Shown here one piece after another: positions 35,167 to 44,199 of a stretch of 64,000 nucleotides of DNA (position 1 is the first letter of the stretch; the number at the start of each line of letters is the position of its first letter). The notes under the pieces are model-generated. The model saw nothing but the letters and a program-made list of their open reading frames with translations, was not told where the DNA came from and made no database searches. Source of the stretch: Bacillus_BU sp051233475 (GTDB lineage: Bacteria; Bacillota; Bacilli; Bacillales; Cytobacillaceae); the NCBI RefSeq assembly GCF_051233475.1, contig NZ_JBKFGH010000001.1:28499-92498 (forward strand), given 5' to 3'. The translations under genes and the position numbers were made by a program.

Positions 35167-35691
35167 TTAAAGACTGATGTGAGGCATAGTATATGGAGGA
35201 CTTCCTGCTTCTGCATTGTGAAGTGATACAAAAGATGTAGACGTTAAGCCGTGGTCCACCTCGTCAAAGCTGTTAAGATGAACGAAGTTGTGATCGAAGC
35301 TTTCTATTATCTGTTCACCCTTTGAAGTAAATGGGTTACTCAATAATTGCTTTATTCTAGAAACAACATCACGTGGGCTAAAAGGCATTAACATATATTC
35401 GTTTGCACCCATCTCAAAGCTGCGTTTTTGTATATCATCTCCACACAAGGCTGAAATCATCAGAACCGGGGTCATTTTGGTTCTCCTAATCTCTTTGAGA
35501 ACCATTAATCCATCTTTACGAGGCAACAAAACATCGATAATAATTGCATCAAACTGATCCACTAATGCACGAACTAAACCCGTTTCCCCATTATCATCAA
35601 TATCAATCTGGAAGAATTCCCTCTCTAAATACATCTTTAATAAATTGCTCATCCTACATTCATCTTCAATAATGAGTATTTTTTTTTGCAT
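35167..35691 (-). CDS. Stand-alone response-regulator receiver protein with altered switch residue
   Basis: A 174-residue protein. Receiver domain 1-122 has acidic pocket Glu9-Asp10, phospho-acceptor Asp53 (IIDVLLPRKDG) and the switch Ser in MISAL. The invariant Lys before Pro in the beta5 loop is Met here (YMLMPFSP, Met102). About 50 C-terminal residues carry no DNA-binding motif. AGGAGG lies 7 bases before ATG 35691. It sits with a Spo0E-like phosphatase, a LuxR-type regulator and a KaiC-like ATPase, pointing to a signalling group. No histidine kinase is near. The missing Lys suggests unusual phosphorylation or a pseudo-receiver. Confidence 0.85.
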   Translation of the reverse strand: MQKKILIIEDECRMSNLLKMYLEREFFQIDIDDNGETGLVRALVDQFDAIIIDVLLPRKDGLMVLKEIRRTKMTPVLMISALCGDDIQKRSFEMGANEYMLMPFSPRDVVSRIKQLLSNPFTSKGEQIIESFDHNFVHLNSFDEVDHGLTSTSFVSLHNAEAGSPPYTMPHISL

Positions 35692-35761
35692 GTTTATCCT
35701 CCTTTTCTTCACCGATAAAGGGCAAAAAGATAAACCGGGTTAATGGACCACCTTACTTGTA

Positions 35762-35983
35762 TTAATGAATACCATCCATTTCTCTTATCTCCATTTTGTT
35801 ATCGGATTTTCCTTTATATAGTTCCTGAAATTCATAGATTAAAAGATCTAATTCTTGACTGCATTTCACAACATTATTACTGGATAATTCATTGCTAGCG
35901 GCTAAATTGATTAGCTCGCTTCTCTTGATTTTGATTAAATTTAATAATCTCTCATTTGAACTTTGCAAGCAGATATTTACCAT
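35762..35983 (-). CDS. Spo0E-family aspartyl-phosphate phosphatase
   Basis: A 73-residue helical-hairpin protein with the signature S42-Q-E-L-D46 followed by hydrophobic LLIYEF, which is the active motif of Spo0E/YisI/YnzD proteins that dephosphorylate Spo0A-P. GGGAGG lies 9 bases before the ATG. Its place next to a receiver protein and a KaiC-like ATPase is unusual and suggests it acts on that receiver or links the cluster to sporulation control. Confidence 0.85.
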   Translation of the reverse strand: MVNICLQSSNERLLNLIKIKRSELINLAASNELSSNNVVKCSQELDLLIYEFQELYKGKSDNKMEIREMDGIH

Positions 35984-36160
35984 TTTTCTATACCTCCCAT
36001 TTTCACTATCATTATGTTGCTTTCTACTTTTATTATGAAAAAATATGATAGAATAATAAATCCCCTTCTATTCTTATTTTTGTCGAAATTTAGAAAGTAG
36101 GAGTATATTCCTATTTTTAATAAAATAGCAATATTCAAAAAAATAAACCCGAGAACGTTT

Positions 36161-38293
36161 TTAGGAAACATCCTCAGGCAGAAAACCCATTTGATAGATT
36201 TTTGCAATAGCTTGTGATCGGTCATTAACGGCCAGCTTTTGAAAGATATTTGTCATATGATTTTTTACGGTATGTTCACTAATAAATAGACTTTCGGCAA
36301 TGGTTCGATTATTTTTGCCCTCAAGAACCAGTTTAACAACATCCATTTCCCGCTTTGATAAATTTAGATTTCTGCTTATATTCGGCTCAATAGTATTTGG
36401 TCTGAGGCGATTAAGTGAAACTTCTAGTTCATTAACATTAGAGTAGGAGAGATACGTAATAAAATCATTTAATAAGTCAGGATTGATTCCGTTGATTTTT
36501 GATAAAGCATCGTTATTTTCTTCAGAATTAATATAGCTCCATACTATTGTTAAAACCTGAACATTTATCGATGCCTGTGATATTTCTATTTGGCTGTTTA
36601 CTACTAATCTATACTCCCGGAGGATATCGATAATCTGTTCATTACTGATTTTTTCCTTTAAAAATTGCTCATCATACAAAATAAAATAACAAGAATATTT
36701 TACTGCCAGGGTATTAAGTTGTCCTTGGGCTAAGTAATCGCTAAACCCTTTAATAATATCCCTTGCTTTCGAAGCTTTTCGATAATGCTCAGGATCAATA
36801 TATTCTTGGAGATCGACTAATAAATCAATCACCGTCTGCTCCATTTCCACCTTATTTGAAGCTTCTAGAAGGTGGATCGCTAAGCCTCCTGCAATCGTAA
36901 GGCTATTAAGAAAAGAACGCTCATCTTCTTCGAGCATAATGTCTGTTAACCCGATACAAAGATAGCCGAAATGATGATCGCGATAAGCAATCGGAAATTC
37001 TAATACTTTGTCAAACCAACTTGTCGCATATTCTAATGGTTGATGTGGAATTCCCTGCCGGTTCTGTCCGTCGAGATAATACCGATTTGAAATATCATTA
37101 GAATATTGATCAATTTGTGTGGAGGTTAGTCCCCGAGAAAAAATCTCAAACGAATTTCGAGCCGGTTGGTCTAAAATAACGGCAACAAACGGTCCTCTGA
37201 AAAGATTGATGCTCATATCCAACATAATGAATAAAATTCTTTTTAAATCTTGAACAGCAATCATAACCTGAAATATTTCATTTAATGCCGTTATTTTTAA
37301 TAAATTGTTCTTAGCTTGCTCCTGCCAAGATCGCTTATTTTCAATAACTTTTATCAATAAAGAAGTCACTTTACCTTCCCTGCTTACTTCCTTTTCAATG
37401 TGATCAAATACGCAGCTACCTCCGAAAAATACCCCCGCCACTTCTTGATCCTGGATGATCGGAAAACAGAAGATCGATTTCGGATAAATACCCCTTTGGT
37501 GAAAAAATTTATTCCGCGGGTCCCAGTCAGTGTGGTCCCAAAACCTTGCTGTTCGGGTTGCAGCTGCTTGACCTAAAATCCCTTCTCCGGTTGAAAAAAT
37601 CGTTCCTTTTAGTGAGTTATCAAATGAAAGAATGCTGTCTTCAATTATAAATTCATCTTGTCCTTTTTTTCTTGCGTAGCCCACAAAATCCACTTTGTTA
37701 TTTTCATAAAAAAACCGTTGGAGCACCGTTGTAATTTTAATATCATCAACCGATATAAGTTGAAGAATTTCATTTAGGTTTTCCTCTTGTTCTGCAAGAT
37801 GTTGTTTTAATTTCTGAGTTGAAAGCCGTTCATACAGGATATCGGTCATTTTTTTTATTTTATTCATCTTTGCCTGAATTTCATCTGGGGTATGTTCTTT
37901 AATGAAAGACAGAATGGTCTTGGCCTTTTCTGGATCATTGAACATTTTTTCCAAATAGGTTTCAACAGAGTGCTTAGTAGAATGCTCAAGTATACATCCT
38001 GCAAAAACAAAAAACTCAATTTGGCCTTGAAGATAGATGGGACAAATGATTACTTTAATCCCTGGTAATTCATCATAAACAATCGGCCCATTAATTTTTG
38101 AAAAATCACCTGCCCGTTGTGTTAAAACTTCTGCAAGCGTTTCTTTTTCATAAAATAACCGGAATATATCGGGTTCACCCGCGATTGGTGTAACGAGCTT
38201 GCCTTCTTTATTTGTCATAACGCAATTTAACTTCGTTAATGACGCATAGACATTAAGGACATCACGACAGTATTCTAAATCGGGACCTAGCAT
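36161..38293 (-). CDS. PocR/GAF-type sensory domain LuxR-family regulator
   Basis: A 710-residue regulator. About 1-130 resembles the PocR sensory domain (DLEYCRDVLNVYASLTKLNCVMTN, PIYLQGQIEFFVFAGC). Two GAF-like regions follow at about 190-320 (GEGILGQAAATRTARFW, SIFCFPIIQDQEVAGVFFGG) and 330-480. A helical linker leads to a C-terminal LuxR helix-turn-helix (about 645-705, LSKREMDVVKLVLEGKNN and SEHTVKNHMTNIFQKL). Overlaps the small upstream gene by 7 bases. It probably senses a small molecule and regulates transcription; ligand and targets are unknown. Confidence 0.85.
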   Translation of the reverse strand: MLGPDLEYCRDVLNVYASLTKLNCVMTNKEGKLVTPIAGEPDIFRLFYEKETLAEVLTQRAGDFSKINGPIVYDELPGIKVIICPIYLQGQIEFFVFAGCILEHSTKHSVETYLEKMFNDPEKAKTILSFIKEHTPDEIQAKMNKIKKMTDILYERLSTQKLKQHLAEQEENLNEILQLISVDDIKITTVLQRFFYENNKVDFVGYARKKGQDEFIIEDSILSFDNSLKGTIFSTGEGILGQAAATRTARFWDHTDWDPRNKFFHQRGIYPKSIFCFPIIQDQEVAGVFFGGSCVFDHIEKEVSREGKVTSLLIKVIENKRSWQEQAKNNLLKITALNEIFQVMIAVQDLKRILFIMLDMSINLFRGPFVAVILDQPARNSFEIFSRGLTSTQIDQYSNDISNRYYLDGQNRQGIPHQPLEYATSWFDKVLEFPIAYRDHHFGYLCIGLTDIMLEEDERSFLNSLTIAGGLAIHLLEASNKVEMEQTVIDLLVDLQEYIDPEHYRKASKARDIIKGFSDYLAQGQLNTLAVKYSCYFILYDEQFLKEKISNEQIIDILREYRLVVNSQIEISQASINVQVLTIVWSYINSEENNDALSKINGINPDLLNDFITYLSYSNVNELEVSLNRLRPNTIEPNISRNLNLSKREMDVVKLVLEGKNNRTIAESLFISEHTVKNHMTNIFQKLAVNDRSQAIAKIYQMGFLPEDVS

Positions 38294-38517
38294 GGCACTC
38301 GCCTCTTACTATAATAGTCAGGTTCTATATAACGATAAATGGCTTGATCGCCTTCACCAATCATTTCCAGGACGGAAATGGACATAAGGTGTTTGATGGC
38401 GAGTTTGATATCCTCGGGATTTCTTCCTAGACGTAAGGCGATACCATTCAGCGTTTCAAAAGTATAGGGGTTTTCTTGAAAGAAAAGAGTACATTCAATT
38501 TGCAATGACATATTCAT
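38287..38517 (-). CDS. Small winged-helix-like protein
   Basis: A 76-residue protein with a predicted helix-turn-helix arrangement (YTFETLNGIALRLGRNPEDIKLAIKHLMSISVLEMIGEGDQAIYRY), comparable to winged-helix domains. It lies between the KaiC-like and LuxR genes with a 7-base overlap and a 14-base gap, so the three are one operon. GAGAGGA precedes the ATG. It could be a partner or adaptor of the KaiC-like ATPase; no family name is certain. Confidence 0.78.
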   Translation of the reverse strand: MNMSLQIECTLFFQENPYTFETLNGIALRLGRNPEDIKLAIKHLMSISVLEMIGEGDQAIYRYIEPDYYSKRRVPC

Positions 38518-38531
38518 ATTTGACGTCCTCT

Positions 38532-39959
38532 CTATACTAACCGGATAAATGGTTTTGTCTTAATGTTTTCTACTAATAATGGGTAGGAAATATTCCCCTG
38601 GGGTGACTTTATCAATTGTAAATATTGATAACTGCCATCTACCCATGTTTTTATCACTCCATGTGAGGTTCGTTCAAGAAAACTGGCAGTTTGACCCCCG
38701 ATTTCCGTAAAATTCGATAAGGCTATCATGGTCATCCCTGCTGAACTAATCGCTGATACTTGTTCAGCAAAATAATGTTCGAGAAACTCTTTTCCCCTTT
38801 GGGAAACGATGGTATTTAAGTCATAATAGATAAACCACTTTTCCCCCTTTCGAAGGGTTGTGGAAACAATCGGGCTTAATTTCTCTCCAATTATCGTTTT
38901 AAATTCTTCGTTTCTAATCTTTGAGACTTTCATAACAGATTTTTCGTATCCTTTTGGAAGCTCACGATCATAATGATCGATAAACAACACCTTTCCCTTT
39001 TTAACATAATCATCTAAATCTACTCCAAATAATTGGTAGTATTGTCGCAAATTAAATAGATTCATTAAATTTGATAATAGTAGAATGACATTCTCGCCAG
39101 CCAAAAGCCGGTTCGTGATAATCGAGGCTAGAAGGTATTTATAGTTCGCTTTACTATTTGTATCGAGCAAAAAACACGTCCCGTTTGGAATTCCGCCTGA
39201 GAGGAGCTCGTCCAATTTCGTTATCCCTGTATCGCTGTAAAGTTCCCTTCTTAATAGGGCTTTATCTTCTACGAGAGATAAAGCTGGAACTAAATGAATT
39301 CCCTGTCCCTCAATACGATAAATGTGTTCCCCTTCTTTAAAACGGCAGCCCCTCATCTTTAATACTTCCAACGTTCTTTTCCTGAAATCATTCATGTGAT
39401 CCTTTAACGAAAGTCTCAAAACCCCATCAACTAGATAATTCACGAATGGAACATCGCCTTGACCAGATGAATTAGACTCTTGAATGAAAATTGAAGTGAT
39501 ATTAAATTTTCTAAGAATGTTTCTTATCGTATAAATTGTTTTTCGGCTTTGCATTAAATCGATTGATCCAAATTGGAACAAACTGATGCTGTCTATGACA
39601 ATCCGCTTGCAATCTATTTCATTAATCATTTGTTCAATCAACCCATTTGGCTTCTCCATTTGTTCAATCAAAACCTCTGGTGACAGACAAATAACCCGCA
39701 ATTTGTTTTGTTGTTCAAGCTTTCTTAAGTCCCAGCCAAAATCCAGCAACTCACTATATAGCTGATGAGGTAACTCTTCAAACGTAATAAAGATACCCGC
39801 TTCATCCTCATCGACAACCCCATGGTATAGAAATTGCATGCCAAGAATGGTTTTTCCTGTTCCAGGTAATCCCTCAACTAAAACAGTAGAACCAGTTGGA
39901 AATCCCCCATTTAAGAGTTGGTCCAATCCAGCAATTCCACTTAAGGTCCTAGTATTCAT
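38532..39959 (-). CDS. KaiC-like double RecA-type ATPase
   Basis: A 475-residue protein with two KaiC/RadA-type domains. Domain 1 (about 1-240) has Walker A GLPGTGKT (30-37), the TFEE acidic pair and a Walker B region IVIDSISL. Domain 2 (about 250-475) starts TGITKLDELLSGGIPNG, but its P-loop (LDTNSKANYKY) lacks the GKT, so it probably cannot hydrolyse ATP. This is not a circadian KaiC: there is no KaiA/KaiB nearby, and the neighbours are a LuxR regulator, a receiver and a Spo0E phosphatase. The best start is unclear. ATG 39959 matches domain length, while upstream starts at 39971 and 40022 are also open. Confidence 0.86.
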   Translation of the reverse strand: MNTRTLSGIAGLDQLLNGGFPTGSTVLVEGLPGTGKTILGMQFLYHGVVDEDEAGIFITFEELPHQLYSELLDFGWDLRKLEQQNKLRVICLSPEVLIEQMEKPNGLIEQMINEIDCKRIVIDSISLFQFGSIDLMQSRKTIYTIRNILRKFNITSIFIQESNSSGQGDVPFVNYLVDGVLRLSLKDHMNDFRKRTLEVLKMRGCRFKEGEHIYRIEGQGIHLVPALSLVEDKALLRRELYSDTGITKLDELLSGGIPNGTCFLLDTNSKANYKYLLASIITNRLLAGENVILLLSNLMNLFNLRQYYQLFGVDLDDYVKKGKVLFIDHYDRELPKGYEKSVMKVSKIRNEEFKTIIGEKLSPIVSTTLRKGEKWFIYYDLNTIVSQRGKEFLEHYFAEQVSAISSAGMTMIALSNFTEIGGQTASFLERTSHGVIKTWVDGSYQYLQLIKSPQGNISYPLLVENIKTKPFIRLV

Positions 39960-40117
39960 ATACGCATTCATCTCCTCTTGAATTGGTAGTTTTATTATGT
40001 CAGCACGATGAATAAGCACCATGAAGATAGTGTTAAACCCTTATCTTTATTATGACAAAATATTTTTAAAACCGAAAGACATTCGACAAAAATAGACGAA
40101 AACACCCCGTTTTTAAC

Positions 40118-40158
40118 GCACTAAAGGAGTGGGGGACAGTCCCCCACTCCTTTAATGC
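40118..40158. repeat. Dispersed palindrome, copy 3
   Basis: A 41-bp palindrome, core GGGGGAC-A-GTCCCCC at centre 40138, with arms TAAAGGAGT and ACTCCTTTA. One mismatch is present (C opposite A). It lies between the KaiC operon start and the purine permease. Confidence 0.9.
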
Positions 40159-40281
40159 AGGAAAGTATATGATTTTGTGCTTGAATGGAAATCGAAAAAA
40201 TTGGAAAAATTAAACACATCCTGACAAGAACCGCTGTGAATATTTTAGTAAATGTTATTTCTAAACTTGAAAACAGTTATT

Positions 40282-40327
40282 AAAACGAATATTATTATTA
40301 TTGCACTAAAATATTGTTCGTATTTTT
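40282..40327 (+). promoter_or_regulatory. Inverted PurR boxes
   Basis: AAAACGAATATT (40282-40293) faces AATATTGTTCGTATTTTT (40310-40327; reverse complement AAAATACGAACAATATT). These resemble the paired B. subtilis PurBoxes (AWWWCCGAACWWT type) and sit just before the purine permease start. A purine riboswitch was looked for and not seen. Confidence 0.55.
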
Positions 40328-40340
40328 TGGAGGAACTTCT

Positions 40341-41642
40341 ATGTTTAAGCTGAAAGAACACAACACAAATCCTAAAACTGAAATAATGGCTGGAATCACG
40401 ACCTTTTTCACAATGGTTTATATTGTGGTCGTAAACCCGGTTATCCTTGCTGATGCAGGTGTACCTTTTGAACAAGTGTTTACTGCTACAATCATTGCTG
40501 CGGTTATCGGTACGCTTTGGATGGGGCTGTTCGCAAATTATCCAATTGCCATTGCCCCTGGTATGGGACTTAACGCTTACTTTGCCTATTCAGTCGTCGG
40601 CGGACACCAAGATATTACCTATGAAACTGCCTTTGCAGCTGTTTTTGTAGCTGGACTTATCTTTGTGGCACTGTCATTAACTCCTTTTCGGGAAAAGTTA
40701 ATTGAGGCCATTCCGGAAAACCTAAAACATGGGATTACAGCTGGAATTGGATTATTTATTGCGTTTATCGGTTTACGTCTTACCGGGATTATAACGGATC
40801 ACCCTTCTAACCTTGTTGCGCTTGGAGATCTCCATTCTCCTTCGGCAGTTCTTGCACTAGTAGGACTTGCTATTACTCTTGTAATGATGACGCTTGGGAT
40901 TAACGGTGCATTGTTTTTTGGAATGGTTATTACCGGTTTTATTGCATTCTTTACTGGAAACCTGTCATTTGAGCAGGGATTCATGTCGTTGCCATCTCTT
41001 CCAAATGGACTTATCGTTGGGAACCCATTAACAGCGTTTGGCGACGTGATTCAGCATAGCCTTTATGCGGTAGTCTTTTCGTTTATTCTTGTTACCATTT
41101 TTGACACTACCGGAACGATGATCGGTGTTGCTAACCAAGCTGGCCTTATGAAGGGGAAGTCCCTGCCACGAGCTCGCGAGGCTTTGTTATCAGATTCTAT
41201 CGCAACGGCTGTGGGTGCTATGTTCGGTACAAGCCCGACAACAGCATATATTGAATCGTCTTCAGGTGTTGCTGCTGGAGGAAGAACAGGCTTAACCGCT
41301 GTTACAGTTGCGATTTTATTTATTCTATCTGCCTTCTTTGGCCCGCTTGTTGGCGCTGTTTCTGGATTATCTGCGATAACAGCACCTGCGCTCATTATCG
41401 TTGGCAGCCTAATGATGGGCAGTATCTCAAAGATTAGTTGGGACGAGCTTGATGAAGCATTTCCGGCATTCCTAATTATTCTTAGCATGCCGCTTACTTC
41501 AAGTATCGCAACCGGGATCGCACTTGGCTTTATCAGCTATCCGCTCTTAAAGCTAGTCAAGGGAAGATGGAGAGAAGTTCATCCACTCCTTTACGTATTT
41601 GCTGTCCTATTCTTTTTCCAATTAGCCTTTCTGCCACATTAA
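40341..41642 (+). CDS. pbuG: NCS2-family purine permease (guanine/hypoxanthine type)
   Basis: A 433-residue transporter with about 12-14 membrane segments of the AzgA/PbuG subgroup. TFFTMVYIVVVNPVILADAGVP at the start, GLNAYFAYSVVG, and GTSPTTAYIESSSGVAAGGRTGLTAV are typical. It imports guanine, hypoxanthine or adenine by proton symport. TTGGAGG lies before ATG 40341; a longer in-frame start at 40314 overlaps the PurBox and is unlikely. PbuO is the closest alternative. Confidence 0.85.
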   Translation: MFKLKEHNTNPKTEIMAGITTFFTMVYIVVVNPVILADAGVPFEQVFTATIIAAVIGTLWMGLFANYPIAIAPGMGLNAYFAYSVVGGHQDITYETAFAAVFVAGLIFVALSLTPFREKLIEAIPENLKHGITAGIGLFIAFIGLRLTGIITDHPSNLVALGDLHSPSAVLALVGLAITLVMMTLGINGALFFGMVITGFIAFFTGNLSFEQGFMSLPSLPNGLIVGNPLTAFGDVIQHSLYAVVFSFILVTIFDTTGTMIGVANQAGLMKGKSLPRAREALLSDSIATAVGAMFGTSPTTAYIESSSGVAAGGRTGLTAVTVAILFILSAFFGPLVGAVSGLSAITAPALIIVGSLMMGSISKISWDELDEAFPAFLIILSMPLTSSIATGIALGFISYPLLKLVKGRWREVHPLLYVFAVLFFFQLAFLPH

Positions 41643-41660
41643 TAATAGTTTGGGTTATTA

Positions 41661-41705
41661 ACACGTTAAAGCGGTGGGGGACTGTCCCCCACCGCTTTAC
41701 TGTGG
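41661..41705. repeat. Dispersed palindrome, copy 4, overlapping the 3' end of panF
   Basis: Core GGGGGAC-T-GTCCCCC at centre 41683 with arms TAAAGCGGT and ACCGCTTTA; outer arms are imperfect. The panF stop codon (TTA on the plus strand at 41697-41699) lies inside the repeat, so the repeat provides the end of the reading frame. Confidence 0.9.
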
Positions 41706-43139
41706 TAAACTTCGATTTGTTTTTTGTTGTGTTAGATAACTCCCAACCACAAACCCTACTAAGGAAATCAGAATCGGCAGAACTACCGTGTGGACCCCGA
41801 ATGCATTAGGGTAAAGTCGATCTAATAGAATATAGGAACCCATTCCTACTATCATTGAAGTCAACGCCCCATATTTATTTCCCTTACCCCAATACAACCC
41901 GAAGATAACCGGCCAGATAAAAACCGACTCCAGTCCACCAAAAGAAAATAAATTAAGCCAAACAATTAAATCTGGTGGATTTAACGCAAAAAGAATCACA
42001 AAGATCCCAACTGCAGCAGTTACACCATAACTTACCTTCTTAATATGATCGATATCCGCATCCGGCTTAATATAATTCAAATAAACATCCTTAACAATTG
42101 TTGAACCAACTAGAATAAGCAAAGCATCCACTGTAGACATTATGGCAGCCATTGGAGCAGCAAGAACAATGCCGGCAATATATGGAGGCAGGACTTTCAT
42201 AGACAACAAAGGCATCACCTTATCACCGATTTCAACCCCAGGTAGAACAGGCCGTGCAAATGCACCAATTAGATGCATTCCGAGCATAATAAATCCTACC
42301 ACAATCGTACCGATTATAATGGCACTGTGCATCGCCTTTGAATTTTTATACGACATTGCTCGTACCGTAATTTGCGGAAGACCGACAACTCCTATTCCTA
42401 CTAAAATCCAGAAAGAAGAAACATAGGCAGGAGTTAGATTACCTGCTGCACCAAATGGACTAATTAAATTAGGATTCTCTGCCGCTAAGCTAGAAATGAT
42501 TTTAGGAATCCCCCCTCCTGCGATAATGGTTGCAACCAAAAGAATAAGTGTTCCTACGACCATTACAACACCTTGTACAGCATCTGTGATCGCCACTGCC
42601 CGAAAACCGCCAACAATAACAAACACAAGAACCGAGCCTACAAAGATCAATAAAGCCATACCATAAGACAATCCAGTTAAAGACTCTACCAACCTAGCTC
42701 CGCCAATCCATTGAGCTGTCATCGAGGAAAAAAGAAAAATAATAATACTAACTGCAGAAATTAACACGACTGCCTTACTTTTGTACCGCTCTTTCAAAAA
42801 ATCAATTAAGGTAATCGCTTCGTACTGCCGTGCTATGATGGCAAACTTCTTTCCAAGTACCATCAACGTAAAATACCCTGTTGCTAGCTGGGCCATCGCT
42901 AGAAAAACCCATCCCAATCCTTGTGTATAGGCAACACCTGGACCTCCAATAAAACTGCCAGCACTTCCATACGTAGCTACCATTGTCATTGCCAAAATAA
43001 ACCCGCCCAATTGACGCTCTCCCAGAAAATATTCTTTAATGAAAGAATCCGACTGGACCACATATTTATTGGACCAAATTCCTACTGAAAATATGATCAT
43101 TAAAAAAATAAGCAAAGGTGTAATAACTGCCCAGTTCAT
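41697..43139 (-). CDS. panF: Sodium/pantothenate symporter
   Basis: A 480-residue solute:sodium symporter with about 13 membrane helices. YFLGERQLGGFILAMTMVATYGSAGSFIGGPGVAY is the family core and contains Na-site residues; AAPMAAIMSTVDALLILVGS is the conserved eighth-helix region. Identification as PanF rests on overall resemblance and on the upstream YhdT gene, which overlaps by 4 bases as in E. coli yhdT-panF. Its stop codon lies in a dispersed repeat. Confidence 0.88.
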   Translation of the reverse strand: MNWAVITPLLIFLMIIFSVGIWSNKYVVQSDSFIKEYFLGERQLGGFILAMTMVATYGSAGSFIGGPGVAYTQGLGWVFLAMAQLATGYFTLMVLGKKFAIIARQYEAITLIDFLKERYKSKAVVLISAVSIIIFLFSSMTAQWIGGARLVESLTGLSYGMALLIFVGSVLVFVIVGGFRAVAITDAVQGVVMVVGTLILLVATIIAGGGIPKIISSLAAENPNLISPFGAAGNLTPAYVSSFWILVGIGVVGLPQITVRAMSYKNSKAMHSAIIIGTIVVGFIMLGMHLIGAFARPVLPGVEIGDKVMPLLSMKVLPPYIAGIVLAAPMAAIMSTVDALLILVGSTIVKDVYLNYIKPDADIDHIKKVSYGVTAAVGIFVILFALNPPDLIVWLNLFSFGGLESVFIWPVIFGLYWGKGNKYGALTSMIVGMGSYILLDRLYPNAFGVHTVVLPILISLVGFVVGSYLTQQKTNRSLPQ

Positions 43140-43420
43140 TTCAAGTCTCCCTCCTCATCCTCAAAGGGAACTTCTTTAAATAAAAATTTAACTGTAATGC
43201 TGACCAGAATAATCATGACGATTAATCCGATAATACAGCTGTAAAAAAACCATGCTGGAAAACCAAAGATATATGTATAGTTTTCAACCTTTTCCGAGCC
43301 AAGTCCATAACCAAAACCAAACCACCAGAAAAAATTAATTAACACAAGGATAACTCCAATCAGAGCTTCCCTATGGGAGATCTTAAACCGTTTGTCAGTC
43401 GGTTTGCCTGCTTTCCTCAA
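43136..43420 (-). CDS. yhdT: YhdT-family small membrane protein
   Basis: A 94-residue protein with two hydrophobic helices and the DUF997/YhdT core INFFWWFGFGYGLGS. It accompanies the sodium/pantothenate symporter and is translationally coupled to it. TTG start with AGGAGG 7 bases upstream. Presumed accessory subunit; function not established. Confidence 0.88.
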   Translation of the reverse strand: MRKAGKPTDKRFKISHREALIGVILVLINFFWWFGFGYGLGSEKVENYTYIFGFPAWFFYSCIIGLIVMIILVSITVKFLFKEVPFEDEEGDLK

Positions 43421-43492
43421 TTGAATTCCTCCTTTTATATATTATGGTAGGATAATTAGCTTGATTTTGTAAGAGAAAATTCCCAAAAGAAA

Positions 43493-43513
43493 AAGAACCA
43501 ATTTTTGGTTCTT
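43493..43513 (-). terminator. Terminator of the GNAT gene
   Basis: AAGAACC and GGTTCTT form a stem around a T/A loop, followed by TTTTTCTTTT on the minus strand. Confidence 0.8.
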
Positions 43514-43620
43514 GACAATTCCTTCAATCTTACTGCTTTCACATTATTTTCTACCATTTAGGATATTTAATACTACTTTGATTATATGCTTGAAATCTCA
43601 TAAATTCTATAGTTCAATTC

Positions 43621-44055
43621 TTATAATGTTTTCTTAAAAACATAACTAACCTTATCATAACCCATTTTTTCTTCATAAAAACGATGAGCATCCTTACGCT
43701 GTATTCCCGAAGATAAGGCAACACTCTCATAGTTATTTTCTTTTGCCCAATCTTGAACAAAGGAGAGAAGCTTCTCACCGTACCCATTTGAACGCTTGTT
43801 TGTATCCGTAACTAAGTCGCAAACCCAAACAAATCGACCATAATAAAGGGTGATCATCGGTTTAAAACCGATCACTGCCACAACTTCCCCGCCCTCTAGT
43901 AAGGCAAAAATTTTATAGCGTTCCATCCTTTGTGCCTCAACAACTAAATCAAGATAAGAATTTTCATCCAAATGCGTTCTTAACTGCTTCATGATTGGGA
44001 ATGCTTCGATAATTTCACTCTCTGTTTGGAGCTCTTTAATAATTAAAGTAGACAA
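43621..44055 (-). CDS. GNAT-family N-acetyltransferase
   Basis: A 144-residue acetyltransferase. Acetyl-CoA binding signature RSNGYGEKLLSFVQDWA, preceded by the central beta strands VVAVIGFKPMITLYYGRFVWVCDLVTD, and a C-terminal RKDAHRFYEEKMGY typical of the fold. Acceptor unknown. TTG start with AGGGTGAT upstream. Monocistronic. Confidence 0.87.
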   Translation of the reverse strand: MSTLIIKELQTESEIIEAFPIMKQLRTHLDENSYLDLVVEAQRMERYKIFALLEGGEVVAVIGFKPMITLYYGRFVWVCDLVTDTNKRSNGYGEKLLSFVQDWAKENNYESVALSSGIQRKDAHRFYEEKMGYDKVSYVFKKTL

Positions 44056-44150
44056 TTTTCATCACCCTATCTGAATGTAATAGTGAACTGAGTTTATCAC
44101 GTTTCCCTTTATATGGAAATGACTTTTTGTACTAAAAAGCAAAAATGAAA

Positions 44151-44184
44151 ATGGACGAAGATACTGGGAGGCATTTTCGTCCAT
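44151..44184 (-). terminator. Terminator of the deacetylase gene
   Basis: ATGGACGAA/TTCGTCCAT stem followed on the minus strand by TTTTCATTTTT. Confidence 0.75.
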
Positions 44185-44199
44185 CTAAAGTGTTCCATT

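Noticed and set aside
35977..36225. 82-residue open frame between the Spo0E-like and LuxR genes
   Set aside because: Low-complexity, Ile/Lys/Phe-rich translation of A/T-rich spacer, no ribosome binding site, and it overlaps the 3' end of the LuxR gene.
38532..39959. Circadian-clock KaiC
   Set aside because: No kaiA or kaiB, the second ATPase domain has lost its P-loop, and the neighbours are signalling genes of another kind.
40159..40340. Purine riboswitch before the purine permease
   Set aside because: The conserved aptamer sequences (for example the UAUA and pyrimidine-rich loop-loop motif) are not seen; inverted PurR boxes fit better.
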